64,000 nucleotides of DNA from Marinilabilia rubra (GTDB lineage: Bacteria > Bacteroidota > Bacteroidia > Bacteroidales > Marinilabiliaceae): NCBI RefSeq assembly GCF_003121985.1, contig NZ_QEWP01000006.1, forward strand, positions 1 through 64,000, given 5' to 3'. The notes below the pieces were generated by a model, which did no database searches, had not been told where the DNA came from, and saw nothing but the letters and a program-made list of their open reading frames with translations. The position numbers and the translations under genes were made by a program. How positions within the stretch are numbered: the first letter of the stretch is position 1; each line of letters begins with the position of its first letter. Shown in pieces: positions 17,331 to 25,554 of the stretch.

Positions 17331-17391
17331 CAGGGCATCACGAAAGAACAATAAAAAGGAACATAATTTTCCACCCTAATTTTAAATAGTT

Positions 17392-18120
17392 ATGATTAAA
17401 TCTATTAATTACTCAATCCTGACAGTAGAACAGCTTTACACACTAACCCAAAGCTTGTTAAACATCTGCAACGGCATGCCGGAGCCTCATGAAGTACTGA
17501 CACCTTTTGTGGCCAAGGCCAAAAAGCATTTCAATGCATTCAGCAATGCATTTGAAGTTAACCACAAAAACCCTTATACGCCTCTGAAAGCTCAGAAGGA
17601 TAGTGAAAGGGATGAAGCATTTGTGGCTTTCCGGAATTTTGTTGAAGCCTGCTCTCATAGGCGCAATCCCGAAGTGGCCCAGGCTGCCGTGAAAATAATG
17701 GGCATTATAAACCGATATGGCTGGACCCTTTGGCGCAGTGGGTATAAAACCGAAACTGCTAAAATTGACAATCTGGTGGCCGATTTGGAGGCCAATCACA
17801 TCGAAGAATTGTCAGTTATGGGTGCCCGCGACTGGCTGGACGAACTGGAAGCGGCCAATGCAGACTTTAAAGAGGTGGCCATGAAAAGCATTCTCCAGGC
17901 TGAGGATGATCCCACCCTTACTGAAACACGGGTGCCGTTGGAAAGTGCCTTACGTTCGCTGCTCTCCATAACCGAATTGCTGAATGAATCGGAACAAACT
18001 GCTGAGATGAAAGAATTGATTGAGTCGCTGAATGAAGCCATCACACCAGCTATGGCTACCGCACGCGCTGCACAGACACGTCAGCAGAATCAGGCATCGA
18101 ATAACATTAATCCAAATTAA
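17392..18120 (+). CDS. DUF6261 family protein
   Basis: 242 aa, almost wholly alpha-helical, no signal peptide, acidic, ending in a Gln/Asn-rich tail (RQQNQASNNINPN). I match it to DUF6261, a Bacteroidota family of helical-bundle proteins without known function. Helices such as QLYTLTQSLLNICNGM and ALRSLLSITELLNES suggest a coiled or bundled fold. It is preceded by a repeat block and followed by its own terminator, so it is monocistronic. Confidence 0.7.
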   Translation: MIKSINYSILTVEQLYTLTQSLLNICNGMPEPHEVLTPFVAKAKKHFNAFSNAFEVNHKNPYTPLKAQKDSERDEAFVAFRNFVEACSHRRNPEVAQAAVKIMGIINRYGWTLWRSGYKTETAKIDNLVADLEANHIEELSVMGARDWLDELEAANADFKEVAMKSILQAEDDPTLTETRVPLESALRSLLSITELLNESEQTAEMKELIESLNEAITPAMATARAAQTRQQNQASNNINPN

Positions 18121-18160
18121 CCAAACACTTTAAGTTTAACCAACGGTGGAAAATTGTTAA

Positions 18161-18197
18161 GGCAGGAATCTCCAATAACGGAGTTCCTGCCCTTTTG
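18161..18197 (+). terminator. Terminator of the DUF6261 gene
   Basis: GGCAGGAA-T-CTCC pairs with GGAG-TTCCTGCC (12 bp, one bulge) and is followed by TTTT. It lies 40 bp past the stop codon. Confidence 0.85.
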
Positions 18198-18292
18198 AAT
18201 AAAAAATCAATAAATTCAAAAAAAGTATTGACAAAAACCTATTTAATCACTTACTTGCAGTTTCAACATCAAAACCTGAAATCCAATATCTT

Positions 18293-18439
18293 ATGAAAAA
18301 TCCAACAAAATCTGATTCGCTTACAAATCTCACTGATTTTTTCTATTCCGGAATGACCAATGCCACACAATTAGTTCTTTGCGTTCTAAATTTCCGGAAG
18401 CCTGAGTGCAAAAATAAGTTAAAGACCATCATTTACTGA
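18293..18439 (+). CDS. Possible small protein, 48 aa
   Basis: An ATG-initiated frame encoding MKNPTKSDSLTNLTDFF and a Cys-containing hydrophobic middle (QLVLCVLNFRKPECKNK). It is framed by the DUF6261 terminator upstream and two strong hairpins downstream, with TTGAC (18229) and TTACTTGC (18250) as possible promoter elements. No homologue is recognised and there is no clear ribosome binding site, so it may equally be the body of a small RNA. Confidence 0.3.
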   Translation: MKNPTKSDSLTNLTDFFYSGMTNATQLVLCVLNFRKPECKNKLKTIIY

Positions 18440-18523
18440 CATTCTGACAAACGGGAGCCATTGCTCACCGGGTCAATAAAAAATCACGATATCTCTCGAC
18501 AGAGAGTTTTGGGTTAGGGATGC

Positions 18524-18587
18524 ATCCGGGGTTCTCAGCCCCGGATGATTAAGAGTGAGGACTTGGGGAAGTCCTCACTTGTTTTTT
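18524..18587 (+). terminator. Two consecutive hairpins, the second a strong terminator
   Basis: First stem ATCCGGGG/CCCCGGAT (18524-18546). Second stem AGTGAGGACTT/AAGTCCTCACT (18554-18579), followed by TGTTTTTT. The upstream transcript they end is not a known gene, which supports a small transcription unit in 18200-18590. Confidence 0.75.
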
Positions 18588-18667
18588 ATAACAACCCTAC
18601 GCCCCATGCGCCTTCCCCTTTGCACATTCCAACGACACATGCTGTTTTACACTATCCCATACAAAAA

Positions 18668-18800
18668 AGGAGCTGTCTCAAAAGTCTGTACCTGATGTCA
18701 TCCTGAGCTTTTAAAGAATCTTATCGCCTGACAAACGGATGTTTCGCTTTCAATCAACATGACACTCTTTGGGTGTTTTAATCTTTTGAGACAGCCTCCT
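18668..18800. repeat. MITE-like element, copy A
   Basis: About 133 bp with terminal inverted repeats AGGAGCTGTCTCAAAAG / CTTTTGAGACAGCCTCCT. The interior holds GTCATCCTGAGC...AAGAATC and CAACATGAC, the same blocks as the other copies but in inverted orientation relative to copies C, D and E. It lies between the small-transcript terminators and the 3' end of the GH13 gene. Confidence 0.8.
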
Positions 18801-18829
18801 GTTAAACGTAGTTGTGTGTGTTATTGATA

Positions 18830-20689
18830 TTATTCCATTATCTCCAGCACCAGTGGCGAACGGGCCGGAATTTCAATCTGGTCACCGATATCGAATGAAT
18901 CGCCGCTGAGCACATTACGAGCAGATGATTTGCCGGTGAGCATTTCATGAAAGCGAAGGGTGTCAATATTCACAGCCTCTTCGTTTTTATTCAGCACCAC
19001 CATCACCATGTCGTCATCGTTGTAGCGGAAATAGACATAAACGCCATCCTGAGGAGCATAATGCATGAGGTCGCCGTGGTGAATGACCGGCTGGTTTTTT
19101 CGCCAGTTCAGCAAAGTTTTTACAAAGTTTTGGGCATCCAGACTTTTTTCAGCCATGCCTTCGCCGGTAAAAGCATTGGTTTCATCGCCTTCCCATCCCC
19201 CGGGAAAATCGCTGCGGATGATGCCATGATCGGTAGTGCCCTTGTTACTCATGAGGATTTCAGTACCATAAAGAACCTGTGGAATTCCACGAATGGTAAA
19301 CACATAAGCCATGGCCATTTTAAACAATCCCGGATCCTCATTAAGCTGGGTGTAGATTCGGCTCATATCGTGGTTATCGCCAAATACCACCAGATTGTAT
19401 GGATCGGCATACAACACATCATTGGCCAGCATTTCATAAAGTTTGATGAACCCGGTTCCCCAGGTTTCGTCTTCACGAAGCGCGCTGCTCATGGCACTTT
19501 GAAGCGGGAAATCCATTAAGCTGGGCAGATAAGAAACGTAGTCGTCTTTGTTGTCTTTTCCCCTTTGCCAGTAAGAAACCACCACCGGATTGACACTCCA
19601 TTCCTCGCCCACAATGTTGAAATTGGGATACTCTTCCATTATTCTTTTTGTCCATTGCGTCAGGAAATGTTTATCGGAATAAGGATACGTATCCATGCGA
19701 ATGCCCGTAAGACCCGCATACTCGACCCACCAGACGGAGTTTTGAATCAAATAATTGGCCATCAAGGGATTTCTTTGATTTAAATCGGGCATAGTAGCCA
19801 CAAACCATCCGTCGTTGAAATGCTTCAGGTCCTCTTTTGATGCGTATTCATCCTGTACTGTTGTGCGTTTGTGCGAAGTAGGGCTGAATTCTGCGTCAAA
19901 GTTAATCCAGTTGTCCATGGGCATATCATCCATCCACCAGTGTTCCGAGCCGCAGTGGTTCACAATCATGTCCATGATCATTCCAATGCTCTTTTGGCTG
20001 GCTGCTTCTGCCAGTTCGAGATATTCTTCGTTACTGCCAAAACGGGCATCCACATTGTAAAAATCGGTGGTGGAATAACCATGGTAAGAGTACTCTTCCA
20101 TATCGTTTTCGAGCACCGGATTGAGCCAGATGCTGGTGAATCCCATGTCATCAATGTAATCTAAGTGATCAAGAATCCCCTTAATATCGCCCCCATGACG
20201 GCCTCCGGGAAAGGAACGGTTGAGGCCTTCGGCCAGATGTTCCACCTCATCGTTACCGGGGTTACCGTTTGCAAAACGATCGGGCGTAATCAGATAAAGC
20301 GCATCGGATTGATTGAAACCCTCTCTCATGGCAGATCCTGGTTCTCTCTCTTTCAACTCGTAATTATAGGTGAGAACGGCTTTATCTTTCTTCTTAAATT
20401 GGATCTCAAACGATCCGGGCTCAACATCAGAACTAAGATGCAGATCCAGAAACAGATAGTTGGGATTTTGAACCCTGGTAACTTCCCGGAGAGTAACTCC
20501 CGGATATTCCAGCTCGGGAGACAGGTCGGAAATGTCTTCTCCGTGAACCAGCAGCTGCAGGTGGGGATTTCTCATATCTGCCCACCAAAAGGGCGGTTCG
20601 AGATGGTCAATTTTGTATTTGGCCGCTCCAGCCAGGGAACTCCAAAGAAGGAGGGCGACAATTAGAAATGTTTGTTGGGATCTTTTCAT
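18830..20689 (-). CDS. GH13 alpha-amylase family glycosidase (cyclomaltodextrinase/neopullulanase-like)
   Basis: 619 aa from the ATG at 20689, which gives a signal peptide (KRSQQTFLIVALLLWSSLAGA); the longer frame would bury it. The N-terminal beta domain (EPPFWWADMRNPHLQLLVHG) matches the cyclomaltodextrinase N-domain and precedes a TIM barrel. Catalytic residues, numbered from this start: nucleophile D333 in GIRMDTY, acid/base E362 in IVGEEW, and D441 in FGDNHD. It hydrolyses alpha-glucans or maltodextrins, outside the cytoplasm judging by the signal. No SusC/D pair is adjacent, so it may serve scavenging or a locus elsewhere. Confidence 0.88.
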   Translation of the reverse strand: MKRSQQTFLIVALLLWSSLAGAAKYKIDHLEPPFWWADMRNPHLQLLVHGEDISDLSPELEYPGVTLREVTRVQNPNYLFLDLHLSSDVEPGSFEIQFKKKDKAVLTYNYELKEREPGSAMREGFNQSDALYLITPDRFANGNPGNDEVEHLAEGLNRSFPGGRHGGDIKGILDHLDYIDDMGFTSIWLNPVLENDMEEYSYHGYSTTDFYNVDARFGSNEEYLELAEAASQKSIGMIMDMIVNHCGSEHWWMDDMPMDNWINFDAEFSPTSHKRTTVQDEYASKEDLKHFNDGWFVATMPDLNQRNPLMANYLIQNSVWWVEYAGLTGIRMDTYPYSDKHFLTQWTKRIMEEYPNFNIVGEEWSVNPVVVSYWQRGKDNKDDYVSYLPSLMDFPLQSAMSSALREDETWGTGFIKLYEMLANDVLYADPYNLVVFGDNHDMSRIYTQLNEDPGLFKMAMAYVFTIRGIPQVLYGTEILMSNKGTTDHGIIRSDFPGGWEGDETNAFTGEGMAEKSLDAQNFVKTLLNWRKNQPVIHHGDLMHYAPQDGVYVYFRYNDDDMVMVVLNKNEEAVNIDTLRFHEMLTGKSSARNVLSGDSFDIGDQIEIPARSPLVLEIME

Positions 20690-20800
20690 GATTAATTTGA
20701 ATTTATGTTTGTAATTTATCAAAACGCAGAGACGCAATGACGCAAAGTTTTAAACGTTGAAGATTTGAGGATAAGGGCCATCCCGGCATAAACCGCATTT

Positions 20801-20910
20801 GATGGCTAAAATCTTTAAACTCTCCCGATTAGTTTTGTAAGATTTTTGGTGCCCAAAAACCAACAAAAACTAATCTCGGGATCAAACAGAAAAGATTTTT
20901 AAACGCCATC
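20801..20910. repeat. 110-bp imperfect palindrome upstream of the GH13 gene
   Basis: The outer arms GATGGC / GCCATC and an inner CCCGATTAGTTTTG / CAAAAACTAATCTCGGG flank complementary TTTTTGG / CCAAAAA near the centre, so the whole segment folds into one long hairpin. It lies 110 bp before the GH13 start. The rest of the gap (20690-21112) is AT-rich and shows no gene. Confidence 0.7.
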
Positions 20911-21112
20911 TTCACTTGTTTTTTTGGCTCACCGGTCAAGGCCGTCCTTTTCGGTGGGGCTGCGTTCAAGTTGGGTATAAGAACGGATACTCATTTTATC
21001 TTTTTACAAGGGCTATTTCCGAAACTATCTCGTTGAAATCTATTTATTGGTTAGCTTCTTGTTTTTAAAATAATCAATTAACACTAAAAACACAATGTGT
21101 TATACGACACAT

Positions 21113-22276
21113 TCAAAACACACTCTCCCCAAGAACAGGGGCATAGCGTTTTTGCAGATTGGCATAATCCCTGATCAACTCCATATATTCATCAAGGTTG
21201 TGAAGCTCGGGTTTCCAGTATGGGTCAGGGATATTAGGCTTCACCTCATCCCATGTATGTCTGTCAAACCAATGCTCATCTATGGTGCATCCCACCTGGT
21301 CTTTGACTGGCGCAAGGAAAATATAGCCGTCAAAAAGCTGATCGAGTGTAAAGCCGGGATAACCCATACTGTAGTAACTGTTGTCGGGCAACTTTCCGAT
21401 GGGTGTATTGATCAGATTGAACCCTGCAGGCTGATTCTGGTTAAGGCTCATGATTTCCTCCAGGCGTCCATTAGCGGGGGTCACCATTGATGGAGAGTGA
21501 TTCAACCGGTTGCCAAAAGGGTAGTGCAACAAAACGCTAAACACCTTGTCGGGATATTTGCGATAAAGGCGATTGCCGAGATACTGATCCTCATACTCCA
21601 CAAAATTGTCTTTAATCACATTGAGCGACGGCATCTTGTAGCGGGTAAACCCATGCACGGATCCCACCAGAAAAAGGCCTTTCTCAACTTTGGAGATTAG
21701 CTCCTGTTCTATCAGTTTGGCCCTGAAAGCATCAGGCGTCCCCTTGTGAAAAACCCGGCTCATATTCTCCGGCGATTGCACACCTTCCAATTTAGACCAG
21801 TGGTATTCGTAGCTGATATTCAAAACCCTGAATGGTCTTTCTCCTTCAGACAAGGACTGATTGAAAGCCCAAGCTGCACGGTATATGTCCATATATTCCT
21901 CATAGGCCCATCCCACATTATAGCGAAACATAATTTCCCGGGCCACCTGCTCATCATAAGCTTCAGCGGTGATTAATGAATCCAGGCGCTGCTGGGCTTC
22001 CAATGCTCCAAATTCCATACCCAGGGTAAAAACACCCGCTTCGTAAAGAGCTGGTATCAAAGACGCCACAAACTCCAGGTTGTTCTGGATGGCATGATCT
22101 TCAGCCAGGAATAAAATGTCGTAATCCTGAAATCTGTCCACCAGATAATCAGAGGGACTAAGGGCATTTTGCTTAACCCATCCGGCCAGTTCGCCATTGG
22201 TCCCCGGAGATTGGGATAAGCCCTTCGTAGTACAAAACAATATTGAAATTAGAAGTATTAGAATGTATTTTCTCAT
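21113..22276 (-). CDS. Secreted ChaN/EreA (Tiki)-superfamily-like protein
   Basis: 387 aa with a signal peptide (about 1-21). The start of the mature domain, YDILFLAEDHAIQNNLEF, followed by GVFTLGMEFGALEAQQRLD, resembles the G-E-x-H...E-x-x core of the erythromycin-esterase/ChaN/Tiki superfamily. These are hydrolases or haem-binding proteins that use His and Glu at a metal or ligand site. A later LVGSVHGFTRY fits the conserved second histidine. The exact subfamily and substrate are unclear. It is separated from the esterase gene by the heptamer repeat tract. Confidence 0.5.
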   Translation of the reverse strand: MRKYILILLISILFCTTKGLSQSPGTNGELAGWVKQNALSPSDYLVDRFQDYDILFLAEDHAIQNNLEFVASLIPALYEAGVFTLGMEFGALEAQQRLDSLITAEAYDEQVAREIMFRYNVGWAYEEYMDIYRAAWAFNQSLSEGERPFRVLNISYEYHWSKLEGVQSPENMSRVFHKGTPDAFRAKLIEQELISKVEKGLFLVGSVHGFTRYKMPSLNVIKDNFVEYEDQYLGNRLYRKYPDKVFSVLLHYPFGNRLNHSPSMVTPANGRLEEIMSLNQNQPAGFNLINTPIGKLPDNSYYSMGYPGFTLDQLFDGYIFLAPVKDQVGCTIDEHWFDRHTWDEVKPNIPDPYWKPELHNLDEYMELIRDYANLQKRYAPVLGESVF

Positions 22277-22425
22277 AAATGGTCAATTAAAAACAGATTC
22301 ATAAGCATTGAACTTATTCCCGGGCTCATTTGGGATTCTCCTCCCTTCTGACAGGCAGGCTTTCAGGGACAAAAAAAACGGGTTCCATGAAAATCCTTTA
22401 TCCGACAACGGCACAGGCGGCCCGA

Positions 22426-22495
22426 TCCATGCTCTCTGCTCTTGGCTCCACGCTCTCTGCGCCATGCTCTCTGCACCATGCCCCATGCTCTCTGC
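22426..22495. repeat. Heptameric tandem repeat tract, locus 2 (10 units)
   Basis: Ten units of exactly 7 bp in phase: TCCATGC, TCTCTGC (five times in alternation with others), TCTTGGC, TCCACGC, GCCATGC, ACCATGC, CCCATGC. All end in GC on the plus strand. The tract stops one base before the stop codon of the esterase gene on the minus strand. The period is the same as at 54-102 and 27060-27108, but the unit sequence differs. Confidence 0.85.
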
Positions 22496-22496
22496 C

Positions 22497-23357
22497 CTAT
22501 TTCCTCAGCAAAAACTCCAGCGGGATATGCACCCTTTTGCGCCAGGCATTTTCGGAGTGGTCGGCACCTTTAAACTTTTTCGTCATCCAGTTTTCTCCCT
22601 GGATATAGCCCTGATTGGCCACATGTACATCCACCTTCTCCTGAAAGGGTTCATAGAGGGAATCGAGAGTGGCCGTGCCATAGTCGAAGTAGATTTTATG
22701 AGTGGCAGGTTCGGGCAAATTCTTTTCAACATATTTTAGAAATACCCCATCCATCGCAGGCCAGTGTGTTGACAAACATGCAGCACCCCCAAAGACCCCG
22801 GGATATTCGGAAATGGCATAGCAACTGATAAGGCCCCCCATACTGGAGCCCATAATAAAAGTATTCCCGGGTCCCGGTTGAGTAGCAAAGGTTTCATCGA
22901 TAAAGGGCTTCAGTTCCTTGGTCAGGAATTTCAGGTAATGATCCGACATCACTTCTCCTTCAAAGCCTTTGGGCCGTTCCATGGTGTCTAATTCCGCCTT
23001 TGGGGCATTGGGCATATATTCCAAAGCCCGGTTTTCGGTATTGTAAATGCCCACCACGATAACGGGACGGATTTTTTTCTCTCGAATCAGTTTTGTGATG
23101 ACCTCATCCATCCCCCACTCTTGCTCGTTCCAGGTGGTGGCAGAGTCGAAAAGCATTTGTCCGTCGTGCATGTATAAAACCGGGTAAGACTGAGCTTCAT
23201 TATAACCGGGAGGCAACATCACCATCACATCCCTGGCCGGAATGAAATCCGATTCCATCTTCGGAAAATGTTTGAAGGTTACGGATTGGTCGTCACTTTT
23301 TGAGCTTTTACAGCTCATCGGCAAAAGCGCCAGCAATAAGATTAGAAGATTTTTCAT
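22497..23357 (-). CDS. Lipoprotein esterase of the EstA/Fes (esterase D-like) family
   Basis: 286 aa. A lipoprotein signal ends at LPMSC (C16), so it is anchored in a membrane. The alpha/beta-hydrolase fold is clear: VMLPPGYNEAQSYPVLYMHDGQ early on, nucleophile serine in FIMGSSMGGLISCYA, then a late aspartate/histidine pair with the His in KGADHSENAW. Relatives act on ferric-siderophore esters, feruloyl or acetyl esters of polysaccharides; substrate unknown. It ends inside the heptamer-repeat region. Confidence 0.85.
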   Translation of the reverse strand: MKNLLILLLALLPMSCKSSKSDDQSVTFKHFPKMESDFIPARDVMVMLPPGYNEAQSYPVLYMHDGQMLFDSATTWNEQEWGMDEVITKLIREKKIRPVIVVGIYNTENRALEYMPNAPKAELDTMERPKGFEGEVMSDHYLKFLTKELKPFIDETFATQPGPGNTFIMGSSMGGLISCYAISEYPGVFGGAACLSTHWPAMDGVFLKYVEKNLPEPATHKIYFDYGTATLDSLYEPFQEKVDVHVANQGYIQGENWMTKKFKGADHSENAWRKRVHIPLEFLLRK

Positions 23358-23432
23358 AGAACTATAAGATTTTAATGAATATATTAATACTTAACCAAGG
23401 TTATACAACGAGAGACAGTAAAAAAATCCAGG

Positions 23433-23540
23433 TTTGAGGTCATTCTGAGCTTGTCGAAGAATCTGTATGTGAAAAAACGGATGTTTCGATTACGCTCAAC
23501 ATGACTCATCCTGGGTGTTTCATTCTTTTTATACAGCGTC
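23433..23540. repeat. MITE-like element, copy B (decayed ends)
   Basis: The interior GTCATTCTGAGCTTGTCG...GAATC and CGGATGTTTCG...CAACATGAC match the other copies, but the terminal GAGGCTGTCTC repeats are eroded. It lies in the 410-bp gap between the divergent esterase and histidine-kinase genes, which holds no other recognised element. Confidence 0.7.
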
Positions 23541-23767
23541 ATTAACCTCATCTCCTTTTTATCTCTTAGCCAACTGAAATGGTTCAGTCATTTTTTACCA
23601 ATTAATTAAGTATTGGCATCATTTGCAACAAAATTGGACAGACAACGGATTGGAAGGTACAGACAACAGGAAAAAGTTTATAAATTTTACTGCTAAGAGG
23701 AATATTTTTGGGGAAGCCCAATTATTATTACTAATTATGTGCAAGGCGTCTTTTTATTTTCAGGAAC

Positions 23768-24829
23768 ATGCAAATTATTCGATCCGGCAAGAGCAGGCTT
23801 AAGAAAATTGTAAACAATAAGGTGGTTCAGCACACCCTCTACTGGGTATTTTATCTGGTATTTTTTGCCACCGCCTGGGGCAGTCAGGACCAGCAATTTA
23901 TCAGGAATTATCTGGCCGAAATGATTCGCCTTCCTGCCAAAATGCTGCTTGTCTACTGGGTCATTTATTTCCTGTTTCCACGTTACTTTTATCACGGAAA
24001 AATATGGAAGTTCATTCTCTTTTTCCTGGGATCGGTATTTGCCATTGCCATTGTCCAGCGCTTTGAGGACAATTACATCATCCTCGATAGATTTTATCCC
24101 GATTGGGAAATTCAGCCACTTTTTAGTCCGTTGGTAATAATCCGTACAGCAGTTGATTTAGGATCGGTACTGGCCATTCCCGTTATTGTGAAAGTGGTAG
24201 AATATCTTTCCCGCATCCAGCAACGGGAGCAAACTCTGGCACGCGAAAAGCTGGAAGCCGAACTAAGGCTTTTGAAAAACCAGGTTCAGCCTCATTTCCT
24301 TTTCAACACCCTCAACAGTCTGTACGCCCTCACGCTGAAGAAATCGGACAAAGCACCGGACGTCATCCTCCGGCTCTCTGATTTGTTGCGGTACATGCTT
24401 TATGAAACCAATGCCCCACAAGTTGACCTTGAGAAGGAAGTGGAATGCATCAAAAGCTACATTGAGCTGGAAAAAATCCGGTATGGCAGCCGGATAGACC
24501 TCAGCTTAAATTTATGGGGGCAAACAGATGGAAAAACCATTGCACCCATGCTGATTCTTCCTTTCATCGAGAACAGCTTCAAACACAGCACCGGAGGTTT
24601 TGATGAGGGAGCCTGGATTACCATCGAACTTGGCGTACGCGAAAAAGAGTTGGTATTAAAAGTAGAAAACAGCCTATCCGGTGAGACTGGACTGCAAGAT
24701 TCGGTACAGGGTGGTATCGGGCTGCAAAACGTCCGGAGGCGCCTTGACTTACTCTACCCTGACCGCCACAAACTGAACATTAACCAGGGGAGCGATACCT
24801 ACGAAGTCTTTCTAAACCTGAAACTATGA
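23768..24829 (+). CDS. LytS-family sensor histidine kinase
   Basis: 353 aa. Four predicted membrane helices (about residues 22-38, 55-72, 80-97 and 118-145) form the sensor part, with hardly any periplasmic domain. A short coiled segment leads to the His_kinase domain with the phospho-acceptor in QVQPHFLFNTLNSL (H176). The ATPase part has the N-box as ILPFIENSFKH and a glycine-rich GGIGLQNVRRRL. The stop overlaps the start of the response regulator by 4 bp, so they are translationally coupled and form one system. Confidence 0.93.
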   Translation: MQIIRSGKSRLKKIVNNKVVQHTLYWVFYLVFFATAWGSQDQQFIRNYLAEMIRLPAKMLLVYWVIYFLFPRYFYHGKIWKFILFFLGSVFAIAIVQRFEDNYIILDRFYPDWEIQPLFSPLVIIRTAVDLGSVLAIPVIVKVVEYLSRIQQREQTLAREKLEAELRLLKNQVQPHFLFNTLNSLYALTLKKSDKAPDVILRLSDLLRYMLYETNAPQVDLEKEVECIKSYIELEKIRYGSRIDLSLNLWGQTDGKTIAPMLILPFIENSFKHSTGGFDEGAWITIELGVREKELVLKVENSLSGETGLQDSVQGGIGLQNVRRRLDLLYPDRHKLNINQGSDTYEVFLNLKL

Positions 24830-25554
24830 AGACCATTAAATGCTTAATTGTTGATGACGAAGAACTGGCGAGGGATGTCATTGAAGAATACATCAACCGC
24901 CTGGATTTTATGGAACTGGAAGGCTCCTGTAAAAGTGCAGTGAAAGCCCTTGCTGTACTCAACGAGAAGTCCGTTGATCTTTTGTTTCTGGATATTCAAA
25001 TGCCGGGTCTCACAGGCATGCAGCTTATGAGGAATTTATCCAATCCTCCTGAGGTGATTTTCACCACTGCCTTTACGCATTACGCTCTCGAGGGATTTGA
25101 GCTGGAAGCCCTGGATTATCTGGTAAAACCCATTTCTTTCGAACGATTTGTCAAGGCCGTAAACCGGTATTTCAAAATACATCCACAGCCCAATCAGCCA
25201 GCTGCTGCAAAACCTGAAACGATTGCTGAAGAACCCTTTATTTTTGTGAAATCCGACAAGAAGATGGTAAAGGTGATGCTTAATGAGATGGTAGTTCTGG
25301 AAAGTATGCGCAATTATGTGATCATTACCATGACTGAGGGGCGCGAATTAAAAACCCTCAACAGCATCAGCAACATCGAAGATAAACTTCCCGAACGGGA
25401 TTTTTTGAGAGTACATCGCTCTTTTATCGTGGCTTTGAAGAAAATTGATGCTTATACCCCCACCTTAATTCAGGCGGGGGAGAAATCAATTCCCATCGGT
25501 CGCCACTACAAAGAGTCTGTTTTGAATATTTTGGAGAAGAATAATATCATTTAA
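24826..25554 (+). CDS. LytTR-type response regulator
   Basis: 242 aa. Receiver domain at 1-120 with acidic pair D10/D11, phospho-acceptor D56 in LLFLDIQMPG and K101 in LVKPIS. The LytTR DNA-binding domain is at about 140-240 (FIFVKSDKKMVKV...LPERDFLRVHRSFIV...IPIGRHYKE). It is the partner of the overlapping histidine kinase. Its 3' end overlaps by 4 bp the 3' end of the convergent WG-repeat gene. Confidence 0.94.
   Translation: MKTIKCLIVDDEELARDVIEEYINRLDFMELEGSCKSAVKALAVLNEKSVDLLFLDIQMPGLTGMQLMRNLSNPPEVIFTTAFTHYALEGFELEALDYLVKPISFERFVKAVNRYFKIHPQPNQPAAAKPETIAEEPFIFVKSDKKMVKVMLNEMVVLESMRNYVIITMTEGRELKTLNSISNIEDKLPERDFLRVHRSFIVALKKIDAYTPTLIQAGEKSIPIGRHYKESVLNILEKNNII

Noticed and set aside
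17082-17354. Open frames across the repeat block upstream of DUF6261
   Set aside because: Frames exist on both strands but follow the repeat units; no start context, no conserved protein pattern.
20165-20665. 166-aa plus-strand open frame
   Set aside because: Antisense to the GH13 gene, whose catalytic motifs are intact; no motif of its own.
22283-22486. 67-aa minus-strand frame with repeated RAW/MAQ residues
   Set aside because: A translation of the 7-bp repeat, no real protein features.
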